64,000 nt of DNA from Streptomyces sp. L-9-10 (GCF_004151105.1 NZ_PHRF01000162.1:1-64000); one strand, 5' to 3'; positions 40,191 through 49,875 are shown, counted from the first letter of the stretch. Numbers and translations: made by a program. Notes: generated by a model from the sequence alone, not told the origin.

Positions 40191-42509
40191 ATGCACCCCG
40201 AAGACGCACCCCGCACCCCGGAGGCGGGGCGGACCCGTACCGCCCCGCGCATCTGCCCCTTCTGCGAGGCCACCTGCGGACTGACCCTCACCATCGAGGG
40301 GACCAGGGTCACCGGTGCCAGGGGCGACCGCGACGATGTCTTCAGCCGGGGCTTCATCTGCCCCAAGGGAGCCTCCTTCGGCGAGCTGGACGCCGACCCC
40401 GACCGGCTGCGCGTCCCGCTCGTCCGTGTCGACGGGGAACTGCGGGAGGCGAGCTGGCAGGAGGCGTTCGCGCTGACAGCCGCCCGGATACGGCCGCTGG
40501 CCGAGGAGCACGGGCCGCAGTCCGTCGGCGTCGTCCTCGGCAACCCCAATGTCCACACGATGGCCGGGGCCCTCTATCCGCAGCTCCTCCTGGGCGCGCT
40601 CGGCACCCGCAATCTCTTCACGGCCAGCACCCTCGACCAGATGCCCAAGCATGTCTCCAGCGGGCTGCTCTTCGGGGACGCGTTCGCCATCCCCGTACCC
40701 GATCTGGACCGTACGGACCATCTGCTGCTCCTGGGCGCCAACCCGCTGGATTCCAACGGCAGTCTCTGCACCGCGCCCGACTTCCCCGGCAAGCTGAGGG
40801 CGCTGCGCCGGCGCGGCGGCACGCTCACCGTCGTCGACCCGCGCCGTACCCGCACGGCGCGGCTCGCCGACCGGCATATCCCCATCCGGCCCGGTACGGA
40901 CGCCCTGCTGCTCGCCGCCCTCGCCCACGTCCTCTTCGAGGAGCGGCTGACCGACCTCGGGCCGCTCGCGGGACACGTCGAAGGCATGGACGAACTGCGG
41001 GACGCGCTACGGGACTTCACCCCCGAGGCGGTCGCCCCGGCCTGCGACATGACCGCCGGGGAGATCCGTACGATCGCCCGGGAGCTGGCCGCCGCGCCCA
41101 CCGCCGCCGTCTACGGCCGGGTCGGCAGCTGCACCGTCGAGTACGGCACGCTCGCCAGCTGGCTGGTCGACGTGCTGAACATCCTCACCGGCAACCTGGA
41201 CCGGCCCGGCGGCGCGCTCTTCCCGCTCTCCGCCACCGACCGGCCGCCCCGGATTCCCGCCCCCGGCAAGGGGTTCAGGCTCGGCCGCTGGACGAGCAGG
41301 GTGGGCGGACATCCGGAGGCCAAGGGCGAACTGCCCCTCGTCGCGCTCGCCGAGGAGATCGAGACGCCGGGGGAGGGCCGGATCCGCGCGGTGATCGCCC
41401 TCGCCGCCAACCCCGTGCTGTCCGCGCCCGACGGTGACCGGCTCGACCGGGCGCTGGCCGGCCTCGACTTCATGGTCAGCGTCGATCCGTACCTCAACGA
41501 GACCTCGCGCCACGCGGATGTCGTCCTGCCGCCACCGCCGCCCGCGCAGAGCGCCCACTTCGACTTCGCCTTCAACGGCTTCGCCGTACGGAACCAGGTC
41601 CGCTACACCCGCGCCGCCGTCCCGCTGGAGGAGGGCCGGCTCGACGAGAGCGAGATCCTGGCCCGGCTGGTCCTCGCGGTCAGCGGTATGGACGGCGTGT
41701 CCCCCTCGGCCGTGGACGAGATGGCCATCGACCGTACGCTCGCCAGGGCCGTGACCGACCCGCACTCGCCCGTGCACGGCCGCGACCCCGGAGAGCTGTC
41801 CGCGCTGCTCACCGGCGCGAGCGGACCCGAGCGGCAGCTCGATCTGAAGCTGCGGCTCGGCCCGTACGGCGACGGATTCGCCGCCGGGACGGGCGGTGTC
41901 GCGGAGGGCTCCGGCGTCCCTGAGGACTCCGGCGTCCCGGGGCTCCGGCTCGAACGGCTGCTGGAACACCCCCACGGCATCGACCTGGGCCCCCTGCGCC
42001 CCCGGCTGCCCGAGCCGCTGAAGACCCGCAGCGGGCGGATCGAACTGCTGCCCGCGCCCCTCGCCGCCGATCTGCCCCGGCTGCGTGCCGCCCTCGCCGA
42101 GCGGCCCGCCGCCCTGGTGCTCGTCGGCCGCCGCCATCTGCGCTCCAACAACAGCTGGATGCACAACCTCCCCGCGCTGAACGGCGGTTCGAACCGCTGC
42201 ACCCTCCAGATCCATCCGGACGACGCGGCCCGGCTCGGTCTCAAGGACGGCGGGGCGGTCCGTATCACCGCCGACGGGGGAGCGCTGGAGGCGCCGGTGG
42301 AGATCACCGACACCGTGCGGACTGGGGTGGTGAGCCTGCCGCACGGCTGGGGCCACGACCGTCCGGGCACCCGCACCTCGGTGGCGAGCGCCCGGCCCGG
42401 AGTCAATGTCAATCAGCTGCTCGACGGCTCGCGGCTCGACCCGCTCTCGGGTACGGCGGTGCTCAACGGATTCCCCGTCGAGCTGTCGCCGGCCGCCCCG
42501 TCCCTTTAG
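40191..42509 (+). CDS. Molybdopterin oxidoreductase, NasA/FdhF-like
   Basis: 772 residues. A [4Fe-4S] motif at the N-terminus, C22-x2-C25-x3-C29-x27-C57 (CPFCEATC ... CPKG), then the bis-MGD binding domains (GANPLDSNG, VVDPRRTRTARLADRHIPI, GNLDRPGG, HADVVLP) and C-terminal dinucleotide-binding domain (RRHLRSNNSWMHN, VNQLLDG). It has neither a Tat signal nor a second cluster, so it is a cytoplasmic enzyme of the formate dehydrogenase/assimilatory nitrate reductase type. The actual substrate is unknown. Monocistronic. Confidence 0.88.
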   Translation: MHPEDAPRTPEAGRTRTAPRICPFCEATCGLTLTIEGTRVTGARGDRDDVFSRGFICPKGASFGELDADPDRLRVPLVRVDGELREASWQEAFALTAARIRPLAEEHGPQSVGVVLGNPNVHTMAGALYPQLLLGALGTRNLFTASTLDQMPKHVSSGLLFGDAFAIPVPDLDRTDHLLLLGANPLDSNGSLCTAPDFPGKLRALRRRGGTLTVVDPRRTRTARLADRHIPIRPGTDALLLAALAHVLFEERLTDLGPLAGHVEGMDELRDALRDFTPEAVAPACDMTAGEIRTIARELAAAPTAAVYGRVGSCTVEYGTLASWLVDVLNILTGNLDRPGGALFPLSATDRPPRIPAPGKGFRLGRWTSRVGGHPEAKGELPLVALAEEIETPGEGRIRAVIALAANPVLSAPDGDRLDRALAGLDFMVSVDPYLNETSRHADVVLPPPPPAQSAHFDFAFNGFAVRNQVRYTRAAVPLEEGRLDESEILARLVLAVSGMDGVSPSAVDEMAIDRTLARAVTDPHSPVHGRDPGELSALLTGASGPERQLDLKLRLGPYGDGFAAGTGGVAEGSGVPEDSGVPGLRLERLLEHPHGIDLGPLRPRLPEPLKTRSGRIELLPAPLAADLPRLRAALAERPAALVLVGRRHLRSNNSWMHNLPALNGGSNRCTLQIHPDDAARLGLKDGGAVRITADGGALEAPVEITDTVRTGVVSLPHGWGHDRPGTRTSVASARPGVNVNQLLDGSRLDPLSGTAVLNGFPVELSPAAPSL

Positions 42510-42570
42510 CTCCCTCTTACCATCCCCGCCGTGACCTGGGCTTTTGCTCGTATTGCTCGCGTGTCAACAT

Positions 42571-42580
42571 CTTGTTAACG
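42571..42580. promoter_or_regulatory. CTTGTTAACG box upstream of citMHS
   Basis: Identical to the box at 18391-18400 upstream of tctC, and at the same distance (77 against 75 nt) from the start codon. The preceding GTCAACAT makes an imperfect dyad with GTTAAC. Confidence 0.55.
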
Positions 42581-42656
42581 GCTGGTGGCCAGACCTAACG
42601 TCATCCGAACCGCCGCCCCCGGCGGGAGTTCAAGGGTGAACGTGAGGGGCCTCTCC

Positions 42657-44132
42657 ATGCTGACCATCCTCGGCTTCGTCATGATCGCCACCTTCCTGGT
42701 GCTGATCATGACGAAGAAGATGTCGCCGATCGCGGCGCTGGCACTCATCCCAGCACTCTTCTGTGTCCTTGTGGGGCAGGGCGGACAGCTGGGTGACTAC
42801 GTCATCAAGGGCGTCGGCGAACTCGCGCCCACCGCCGTCATGCTGATGTTCGCCATCATCTACTTCGGCGTGATGATCGACGTAGGGCTGTTCGATCCGA
42901 TCGTCCGGGGCATCCTGCGCTTCTGCAAGGCGGACCCGATGCGGATCGTCGTCGGTACGGCCGTGCTCGCCGCGGTCGTCTCGCTGGACGGCGACGGCTC
43001 CACCACCTTCATGATCACCGTCTCCGCGATGTACCCGCTCTACAAGCGCCTCGGGATGAGCCGGGTCGTGATGACCGGCGTCGCCGCCACCGCGAACGGC
43101 GTGATGAACACCCTGCCCTGGGGCGGCCCGACATCCCGTGCGGCGACCGCGCTCAAGGTCGACGCCGGCGAGGTCTTCGTCCCGATGATCCCGGCGCTCG
43201 GGGTCGGACTGCTCGCCGTGTTCTTCCTCGCCTATGTGCTGGGCCTCCGGGAGCGCAAGCGGCTCGGCGTCCTCACCCTTGACGAGGCGCTGGAGAGCGG
43301 GACCACGAGCGAGACCGTACTGGTCAAGGCCGGCGGTGGTACGAGCGTGACGGCCGACGGCGCGGGCACCGGCACCGGCAAGGGCGGGAGTGCCGCGGGC
43401 AGGGCCACCGGCACCACCGGCACCACCGGCACCACCGGCACCACCGGCACCGGCGGCAGCGACGACGACGGGGCGTCCGACGGCGACGGCTTCCAGGGGC
43501 TCGACCCCCGCCGCGCGACCCTGCGCCCCCGGCTCTACTGGTTCAACGCCGCGCTGACGGCCGCCCTGCTCACCGCGATGATCACGGCGCTGATGCCGAT
43601 TCCGGTTCTCTTCCTCCTCGGAGCGGCCCTCGCCCTCACCGTCAACTACCCCAAGATGGCCGAGCAGAAGGCCCGGATCGCGGCCCACGCCGACAACGTC
43701 GTGAACGTCTCCGGTATGGTCTTCGCCGCCGCCGTCTTCACCGGTGTCCTGACCGGCACCGGTATGGTCCAGCACATGGCCGACTGGCTCGTCGGCGCCA
43801 TTCCGGACGGCATGGGCCCGCACATGGCCCTCGTCACCGGCGTGCTGAGCCTGCCGCTCACGTACTTCATGTCCAACGACGGTTTCTACTTCGGAGTCCT
43901 GCCCGTGCTCGCAGAGGCCGGCGCCGCCCACGGCGTCTCCCCGCTGGAGATAGCCCGCGCCTCCCTCGTCGGCCAGCCGCTGCACATGTCCAGCCCGCTG
44001 GTGCCCGCCGTCTACGTCCTCGTCGGCATGGCCAAGGTCGAGTTCGGCGACCACACCAAGTTCACGGTCAAGTGGGCCGCGCTCACCTCGCTGGTGGTGC
44101 TCGCCGCCGGAATCCTCTTCGGCATCATCTGA
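42657..44132 (+). CDS. CitMHS-family metal-citrate transporter
   Basis: 491 residues, about 11-12 membrane segments. The opening MLTILGFVMIATFLVLIMTKK and the motifs SLDGDGSTTFMITVSAMYPLY (two stretches) and MSNDGFYFGVLPVLAEAG are typical of H+/Mg2+- or Ca2+-citrate carriers. ATG 42657 is preceded by GAGGGGC; the longer frame adds a hydrophilic leader. The central cytoplasmic loop (about 235-300) is expanded by a TGT repeat and Asp/Gly-rich sequence. Its stop overlaps the next ATG (TGATG). Confidence 0.93.
   Translation: MLTILGFVMIATFLVLIMTKKMSPIAALALIPALFCVLVGQGGQLGDYVIKGVGELAPTAVMLMFAIIYFGVMIDVGLFDPIVRGILRFCKADPMRIVVGTAVLAAVVSLDGDGSTTFMITVSAMYPLYKRLGMSRVVMTGVAATANGVMNTLPWGGPTSRAATALKVDAGEVFVPMIPALGVGLLAVFFLAYVLGLRERKRLGVLTLDEALESGTTSETVLVKAGGGTSVTADGAGTGTGKGGSAAGRATGTTGTTGTTGTTGTGGSDDDGASDGDGFQGLDPRRATLRPRLYWFNAALTAALLTAMITALMPIPVLFLLGAALALTVNYPKMAEQKARIAAHADNVVNVSGMVFAAAVFTGVLTGTGMVQHMADWLVGAIPDGMGPHMALVTGVLSLPLTYFMSNDGFYFGVLPVLAEAGAAHGVSPLEIARASLVGQPLHMSSPLVPAVYVLVGMAKVEFGDHTKFTVKWAALTSLVVLAAGILFGII
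43407..43451. repeat. 9-bp repeat encoding Thr-Gly-Thr units in citMHS
   Basis: Five perfect tandem copies of ACCGGCACC within the central loop of the transporter, giving a (TGT)n stretch. Confidence 0.9.
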
Positions 44133-45454
44133 TGGTCCCCGCTCAGGCTCCGGTCGGGGCGCCCGGTGGGAGAGGCTGGCTCCTCCGTCTGGTCATCGCC
44201 TTCAGTTTCACGCAGGGCGCGGTGTCGATGGCGCGCCCCGCGGTCTCCTACCGGGCACTGTCCGTGGGCGCGGACGAGCGCGCGATCGGTGTGATCACGG
44301 CGGTCTACGCGCTGCTGCCGCTCTTCGCCGCCGTACCACTCGGCCGCAGGACCGACCACGGACGGTGCGCCCCCCTGCTGGTGGCCGGTGTGGTCCTCAT
44401 CTCCGCCGGCTGCGCGCTCAGCGGTACGTCGGGTTCCCTGCCCGAACTGGCCGCCTGGAGCGGGGTGATGGGCCTCGGCCATCTCTGCTTCGTCATCGGC
44501 GCCCAGTCGATCGTCGCCCGCCGCAGCGCCCCGGACGAACAGGACCGCAACTTCGGCCACTTCACCATCGGCGCCTCCCTCGGGCAGCTGACAGGACCGG
44601 TCGCCGCCGGGCTGCTGGTCTCCGGCCAAGGCGGCGAGATGGCCCGTACGAGCGGCCTCGCGCTGCTCGTCTCGGCCGCAGCCGCGGCGGTCTCCTTCAT
44701 CTCCCTGTGGCGGCTGGAGGCGCGTACGGCCCGCGACACCACCGCCGCCCGGCGCTCCGCCAAGGTCCCCGTCCGCCGCATCCTGCGGACCAGGGGCGTA
44801 CCGGCGGGCATCTTCATCAGCCTGGCCGTGCTCTCCGCGACCGACATCCTCACCGCCTACCTTCCGGTCATCGGCGAGGAGCGGGGCATCACGCCCACCG
44901 TGATCGGACTCCTGCTCAGCCTGCGCGCCGCGGCCACCATCGCCTGCCGGCTCGTGATGACCCCGATGATCCGGTGGCTCGGCCGTACGGTCCTGCTCAC
45001 CGTCACCTGTCTGCTCGGCGGCCTGCTGTGCGCGGGCATCGCCCTGCCCGTACCGGTGTGGGGGCTCGCCCTGATGCTCGCGGCGCTCGGGTTCTGCCTG
45101 GGCGTCGGCCAGCCGCTGTCGATGACGACCGTCGTACGGGCCGCCCCCGACGGAGCCCGCTCCACCGCCCTCGCGCTACGGCTCACCGGCAACCGGCTCG
45201 GACAGGTCGCCGCCCCGGCCTCCGCCGGTCTGGTCGCGGGGGTCGCGGGTACGGCCGCGCCGTTCCTGATGCTCGGCGTGCTGCTGGTGGGCGCGGCGGG
45301 ACTCGGCCTGCGCAAGTCGGGCGGGACGCCCGCGGACCCACCGGCCATGCAGCCCACGGACCCGCCGCCCCCCGCAGTGACGCCCCCCGACGCACCGCAT
45401 GGCACCGCCACCGGGCCCGGCCACCGCCCGGCCCCGGCCCGCGACACCCCCTGA
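44132..45454 (+). CDS. MFS transporter
   Basis: 440 residues, 12 hydrophobic segments. MFS features: RRTDHGRCAPLLVAG after helix 2 and a duplicated loop in the second half. The C-terminal 45 residues are a Pro/Thr-rich tail. Start ATG 44132 overlaps the citMHS stop, so the two are probably co-transcribed; the carrier may move a related acid or siderophore-like compound. Substrate unknown. Confidence 0.87.
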   Translation: MVPAQAPVGAPGGRGWLLRLVIAFSFTQGAVSMARPAVSYRALSVGADERAIGVITAVYALLPLFAAVPLGRRTDHGRCAPLLVAGVVLISAGCALSGTSGSLPELAAWSGVMGLGHLCFVIGAQSIVARRSAPDEQDRNFGHFTIGASLGQLTGPVAAGLLVSGQGGEMARTSGLALLVSAAAAAVSFISLWRLEARTARDTTAARRSAKVPVRRILRTRGVPAGIFISLAVLSATDILTAYLPVIGEERGITPTVIGLLLSLRAAATIACRLVMTPMIRWLGRTVLLTVTCLLGGLLCAGIALPVPVWGLALMLAALGFCLGVGQPLSMTTVVRAAPDGARSTALALRLTGNRLGQVAAPASAGLVAGVAGTAAPFLMLGVLLVGAAGLGLRKSGGTPADPPAMQPTDPPPPAVTPPDAPHGTATGPGHRPAPARDTP

Positions 45455-45596
45455 GGCAGGGCCCGGTCCCGACGAGCGCCCCTGAGTGCCTCAAGGTCAC
45501 TCAACCTTCTCGCGGGTCATTCCCTGACAGCGCGTAGTCGGCTAACTTCAGGCGTCGCACCCGCTCCACCTTTCTTCCTCCCGGGCGGAACCATTC

Positions 45597-46943
45597 ATGA
45601 CTCGCGCCATCTCACTGCACAGCGTCAGCAAGGTGTACGGACGCTCCACGCGCGCCGTCGACCGCTTCTCGATCGATATCGCACCAGGCGAGTTCGTGGT
45701 GCTCCTCGGCCCCTCGGGATGCGGTAAATCGACCGTGCTGCGCATGATCGCCGGTCTTGAGCACATCACCGACGGCGAACTCCTCCTGGACGGCGAGCTG
45801 TCCAACGACGCCCCGCCGCGCGAACGCGACATGGCGATGGTGTTCCAGAACTTCGCGCTCTACCCGAACATGACCAACCGCGACAACATCGGCTTCCCCC
45901 TCATGCTGGAGAATCCGCGCGAGGACCGCACCCAACGAGTCGACGCCACCGCCCGGATGCTCGGTATCGAGAGCGTGCTCGACCGCTATCCGAGCCAGCT
46001 GTCCGGCGGCGAACGCCAGCGCGTCGCGATGGGCCGGGCCATCTCCCGGCGGCCCTCCACCTTTCTGATGGACGAACCGCTCTCCAATCTCGACTCGAAG
46101 CTGCGCAGCCATCTGCGCGCCGAGATAGCCCAGCTCACCGCCGAACTGGGCGTCACCACCGTCTATGTGACACATGATCAGGGCGAGGCGATGTCGCTCG
46201 GCGACCGGGTCGCGGTGATGCGCGGCGGAGTGCTCCAGCAGGTGAGCGCGCCGCGCGAGGTGTACGCGCTGCCGGAGAACGTGTTCGTGGCCGCGTTCAT
46301 CGGCACCCCCCGGATCAATCTCCTCCAGGCCGTGGTGTTCGCGCCGCTGGACGGACGGATGTCCATCGACCTCGGCAAACAGCGCCTCCCGCTGCCCGAA
46401 CCCCTCAGCTCCGACCACCAGTTGCTCCGTATCCAGCAGGGCAGGCAGATCATCGTCGGGCTGCGCTCCGAAGCGGCCCGTATCGCCCCGCCGAGCCAGG
46501 CCCGCCCCGGTGAGGTGGCGCTGAGCGGCATCGTCGAGCACATGGAGTACCAGGGCCACGAGGCGCTGGTCCATCTCGACATCGGCTCCCGGCCCGCGGT
46601 GGTGGCCGATCTCGAATCACCCCGGCCCAGGTCGCCCATCCGGCGCCGCGGCAGGAGCGGCCCCGGAATGCTGGAGCGGCTCAAGGAGCGCACGATCGGC
46701 CGGATCAGCGGTCCGGTCGTGGCGCTCGACGACCCGGAACCGCCGCGCCCGGCCACGTACAGTCCGGAGCGTGCCGCCATCTCGGCCAGCGATCTGGTCG
46801 TCCGTACCGGCCCCGACATGCGGCTGCGGACGGGCGCGCAGGTGCCGATCCTCGTCGATCTCGCGCATCTCTATGTCTTCGACGACTACGGCCGCCGGAT
46901 CTGCCCGGCGCCGAGGGACATGCCGGGCCTGGTGGACATGTGA
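45597..46943 (+). CDS. Sugar ABC transporter ATPase (MsiK/UgpC-like)
   Basis: 448 residues. ATPase domain with Walker A GPSGCGKST, signature LSGGERQRVAMGRA, Walker B TFLMDEPLSNLD and His switch YVTHDQGEA, followed by the MalK-type C-terminal regulatory TOBE region, which is longer than usual (about 380 is normal for MsiK) with a basic/Pro insert near 350-395. In Streptomyces one such ATPase can serve many sugar importers. This one stands alone and could energise the pectin permeases, which lack an ATPase gene (inference). Confidence 0.88.
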   Translation: MTRAISLHSVSKVYGRSTRAVDRFSIDIAPGEFVVLLGPSGCGKSTVLRMIAGLEHITDGELLLDGELSNDAPPRERDMAMVFQNFALYPNMTNRDNIGFPLMLENPREDRTQRVDATARMLGIESVLDRYPSQLSGGERQRVAMGRAISRRPSTFLMDEPLSNLDSKLRSHLRAEIAQLTAELGVTTVYVTHDQGEAMSLGDRVAVMRGGVLQQVSAPREVYALPENVFVAAFIGTPRINLLQAVVFAPLDGRMSIDLGKQRLPLPEPLSSDHQLLRIQQGRQIIVGLRSEAARIAPPSQARPGEVALSGIVEHMEYQGHEALVHLDIGSRPAVVADLESPRPRSPIRRRGRSGPGMLERLKERTIGRISGPVVALDDPEPPRPATYSPERAAISASDLVVRTGPDMRLRTGAQVPILVDLAHLYVFDDYGRRICPAPRDMPGLVDM

Positions 46944-47010
46944 CGCCCGGACGCCCGCGGTGCCCGGCGCCGCAACACCCGCATCGCCTCTGAACCGGGA
47001 GAGTACTTTC

Positions 47011-48090
47011 GTGGTCCGCGCCGCCATCCTGTCCGCCGTCGGAGCCCCGCTGGAGATCGCGGGGATCGAGCTGCCCGAACCCGGTCCCGGCCGGGTGCGG
47101 GTCCGTCTCGCCGCCGCCGGTGTCTGTCACTCCGATCTGTCCCTGTCCAACGGCACGATGCGCATCCCGCTCCCCGCGGTCCTCGGCCACGAGGGCGCCG
47201 GTACGGTCGTCTCCGTCGGCGAGGGCGTCACGCATGTCGCGCCCGGCGACGGTGTCGTCCTCAACTGGGCCCCGTCCTGCGGGACCTGCCCGGCCTGCGC
47301 CCTCGGCGAGGTCTGGCTCTGCGACAGCGCGCTCGCGGGCGCGGCGGGCGTCCACGCCCGTACCGCCGACGGCACGGACCTCCACCCCGGCCTGAACGTC
47401 GGGGCGTTCGCCGAGGAGACCGTCGTCGCCGCCAACTGTGTCCTGCCGCTCCCGGCCGGGGTACCGCTCACCGACGCCGCCCTCCTGGGCTGCGCCGTCC
47501 TCACCGGCTACGGCGCGGTCCACCACGCGGCGCGCGTCCGCGAGGGCGAGTCCGTCGTGGTCTTCGGCGTCGGCGGGGTCGGTCTCGCCGTCCTCCAGTC
47601 CGCCCGGATCGCCGGAGCGGGGCCGGTCATCGCCGTCGACGTCTCCCCGGAGAAGGAGGCGCTGGCGCGCGCGGCCGGAGCCACCGAGTACGTCGTCGCC
47701 TCCGACACCACCGCCAAGGACATCCGCCGGCTCACCGGCGGCCGGGGAGCCGATGTGGCCATCGAGTGCGTCGGCCGCGCCGCGACCATCCGTACCGCCT
47801 GGGACTCCACCCGGCGCGGCGGCCGTACGACGGTCGTCGGTATCGGCGGCAAGGACCAGGAGGTCACGTTCAACGCGCTGGAACTGTTCCACTGGGGCCG
47901 TACGCTCTCCGGCTGCGTCTACGGCAACAGCGACCCGTCGAAGGACCTGCCGGTGCTCGCGGAGCACATCCGCGCGGGCCGGTTCGATCTGAGCGCGCTG
48001 GTCACCGAACGGATCGGGCTGGACGGCATCCCGGCGGCGTTCGAGAACATGCTCGCGGGCCGGGGAGGCCGGGCCCTGGTCGTCTTCTAG
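47011..48090 (+). CDS. Zinc-dependent alcohol dehydrogenase
   Basis: 359 residues of the class III-like medium-chain family. Catalytic zinc region GVCHSD, GHEGAGTVV; structural zinc lobe CGTCPACALGEVWLC; coenzyme loop GVGGVGLAV. GTG 47011 with GGGAGAG upstream. The C-terminal VVGIGGKDQEVTFNALELFHWGRT resembles Rxyl_3153/mycothiol-dependent formaldehyde-type enzymes. It oxidises an alcohol or hydroxymethyl adduct with NAD; the exact substrate is not readable. Confidence 0.9.
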   Translation: MVRAAILSAVGAPLEIAGIELPEPGPGRVRVRLAAAGVCHSDLSLSNGTMRIPLPAVLGHEGAGTVVSVGEGVTHVAPGDGVVLNWAPSCGTCPACALGEVWLCDSALAGAAGVHARTADGTDLHPGLNVGAFAEETVVAANCVLPLPAGVPLTDAALLGCAVLTGYGAVHHAARVREGESVVVFGVGGVGLAVLQSARIAGAGPVIAVDVSPEKEALARAAGATEYVVASDTTAKDIRRLTGGRGADVAIECVGRAATIRTAWDSTRRGGRTTVVGIGGKDQEVTFNALELFHWGRTLSGCVYGNSDPSKDLPVLAEHIRAGRFDLSALVTERIGLDGIPAAFENMLAGRGGRALVVF

Positions 48091-48097
48091 TGCCGTT

Positions 48098-49108
48098 TCA
48101 GTGCCGGGAGGGCCCCTGGGGTTCGTGGCGGGTGCCCGTCGGCGCGGGGGCCGGTTCGGCCCTGCCCGCGCGTTCGCCGCCTTCGCCGTCGTGCCGTGCG
48201 ATCACGGCGCTGCGACGCGGACGCGAGCGCGACACCGCCACCCCCGCCAGGCACAGCGCACCGCCCGCCAGGGTGAACAGGCCCGGGATCTCGTCCAGGA
48301 ACAGCCAGGACATCAGGACGACCAGCGCCGGGACCGCGTACGTCGTCGCGCCCATCCGGCCCGCCGTCGTACGGGCCAGCGCGTAGGCCCAGGTCGTGAA
48401 CGCCAGCGCGGTCGGGAACACGCCCAGGTAGACCATATTGAGCGTGGCCGACAGCGGGGCGCTCGCGGCCTCGTCGAGCAGTTGTCCGGCGAACGGCAGA
48501 CAGGCGACCGCGCCGACCAGACAGCCGAAGGTGGTCACCTGGAGCGCGCTCGCCTTCGCCAGCGCGGGCTTCTGCGCCACCACTCCGCCCGCGTAGGCCA
48601 CCGCCGCCAGCAGGCACAGCAGCACCCCGAGCACCGAGGCGTGGCCCTCGCCGGACATGGACAGCCCCACGGCCACCGCGCCCGCGAACGACACCGCCAT
48701 GCCCGCCACCAGCCGGGGCGGAAGCGTCTCGCCCAGCAGCCGGGCGCCGAGCAGGGCGATGAGGATCGGGCCTATGTTCACGACCATCGCGGCCGTACCC
48801 GCGTCGACCTCCTGCTCACCCCAGTTGAGCACCACCATGTAGACGCCGAACCAGAGCAGACCCGACACCGCGATCCCGGGCCAGGCGGCCCGCGGCGGGG
48901 GCCCCTCGCGCCGTACGAGCCAGACCGCGCCGAGGACGACCGCGCCCGCGAGCAGCCGGCCGAGAGCCAGCGCCCCCGGCGAGTAGGCGGCGCCGGCGCT
49001 GCGGATGGAGACGAAGGCCGAGGCCCAGAGCACGACCGTCACACCCGCCGCGGCCACGGGCAGCCAGGTCGCGGGGGCGGGACGGGCGGAGGTCGTCGAG
49101 TGCGTCAT
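48098..49108 (-). CDS. EamA/DMT-family transporter
   Basis: 336 residues with ten hydrophobic segments in two EamA repeats (WASAFVSIRSAGAAYSPGAL opening; FPTALAFTTWAYALARTTAG in the second). The charged C-terminal 40 residues are cytoplasmic. Exporter of amino acids, metabolites or drugs. ATG 49108. It is 32 bp downstream of the ArsR-like regulator in the same direction, a likely two-gene unit. Confidence 0.9.
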   Translation of the reverse strand: MTHSTTSARPAPATWLPVAAAGVTVVLWASAFVSIRSAGAAYSPGALALGRLLAGAVVLGAVWLVRREGPPPRAAWPGIAVSGLLWFGVYMVVLNWGEQEVDAGTAAMVVNIGPILIALLGARLLGETLPPRLVAGMAVSFAGAVAVGLSMSGEGHASVLGVLLCLLAAVAYAGGVVAQKPALAKASALQVTTFGCLVGAVACLPFAGQLLDEAASAPLSATLNMVYLGVFPTALAFTTWAYALARTTAGRMGATTYAVPALVVLMSWLFLDEIPGLFTLAGGALCLAGVAVSRSRPRRSAVIARHDGEGGERAGRAEPAPAPTGTRHEPQGPSRH

Positions 49109-49140
49109 ACGGTGAAGGTACGCGGACAACGCTTCGGCCC

Positions 49141-49875
49141 TCACCGCAATATCGCGGGCTCGATCCCCAGCCTCTCGTACAGCTCCCGCTCCCCGTCCTC
49201 GGTCACCTTCACCGCGCGCTCCGAACCGATCCGTACGCACCATCCGGTGTCCAGCGCGTGGCGGCACAGCGCCGCGCCCGCCACCCCGGCCAGATGCGGC
49301 TTCCGCTCGGTCCAGTCGAGACACGACCGTACGAGCGGCCGGCGGCCGGTGCGCTCCAGCCCGATGCCCTGCTCCCCGAACCAGGCCACGCCCCGGTCGG
49401 TGAGGGCGAAACCGGTGTCCTGGCGGAGCAGTCCGCGTACGGTCAGCGCGTCCGTGATCGCCAGTCCGAGGCGCCCGGCGAGATGGTCGTAGCAGGTGCG
49501 CCCCCGGGCCATGGCGCTGTTCGCCCCGGCCGCGCGCAGCGTGCGGGGCGGCTCCTTCGGGGGTGTGGGGTGCGCGGCCAGATCCTCCACCAGATGGGCG
49601 GCGCGCGGGTCGGCGAACCGTACGTAGCGGTGCCGGCCCTGCCGCTCCTCCGCGAGCAGTCCGCCCGCGATCAGCTTTCCCAGATGCTCGCTGGCGGTCG
49701 ACGGAGCGACGCCGGCGTACCGCGCCAGCTCGCCCGCCGTCCACGCCCGGCCGTCCAGCAGGGCGAGGCAGAAGACGGCACGGGTGTCGTCGGCGAGCAG
49801 CGCGGCCAGGGCGGCGAGCCGGGGCCCGGACCGCCCTGACGGTCCGGCGTGACGGGGGTGCTCGGTGCGTGCCAT
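49141..49875 (-). CDS. ArsR-like winged-helix regulator
   Basis: 244 residues. The N-terminal winged helix (LAALAALLADDTRAVFCLAL, YAGVAPSTASEHLGKLIAGGLL) is ArsR-like. The C-terminal 130 residues contain a second winged-helix-like part (ITDALTVRGLLRQDTGFALTDRGV). The layout resembles large ArsR-type regulators found beside EamA exporters. Probably controls the following EamA gene. Confidence 0.85.
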   Translation of the reverse strand: MARTEHPRHAGPSGRSGPRLAALAALLADDTRAVFCLALLDGRAWTAGELARYAGVAPSTASEHLGKLIAGGLLAEERQGRHRYVRFADPRAAHLVEDLAAHPTPPKEPPRTLRAAGANSAMARGRTCYDHLAGRLGLAITDALTVRGLLRQDTGFALTDRGVAWFGEQGIGLERTGRRPLVRSCLDWTERKPHLAGVAGAALCRHALDTGWCVRIGSERAVKVTEDGERELYERLGIEPAILR

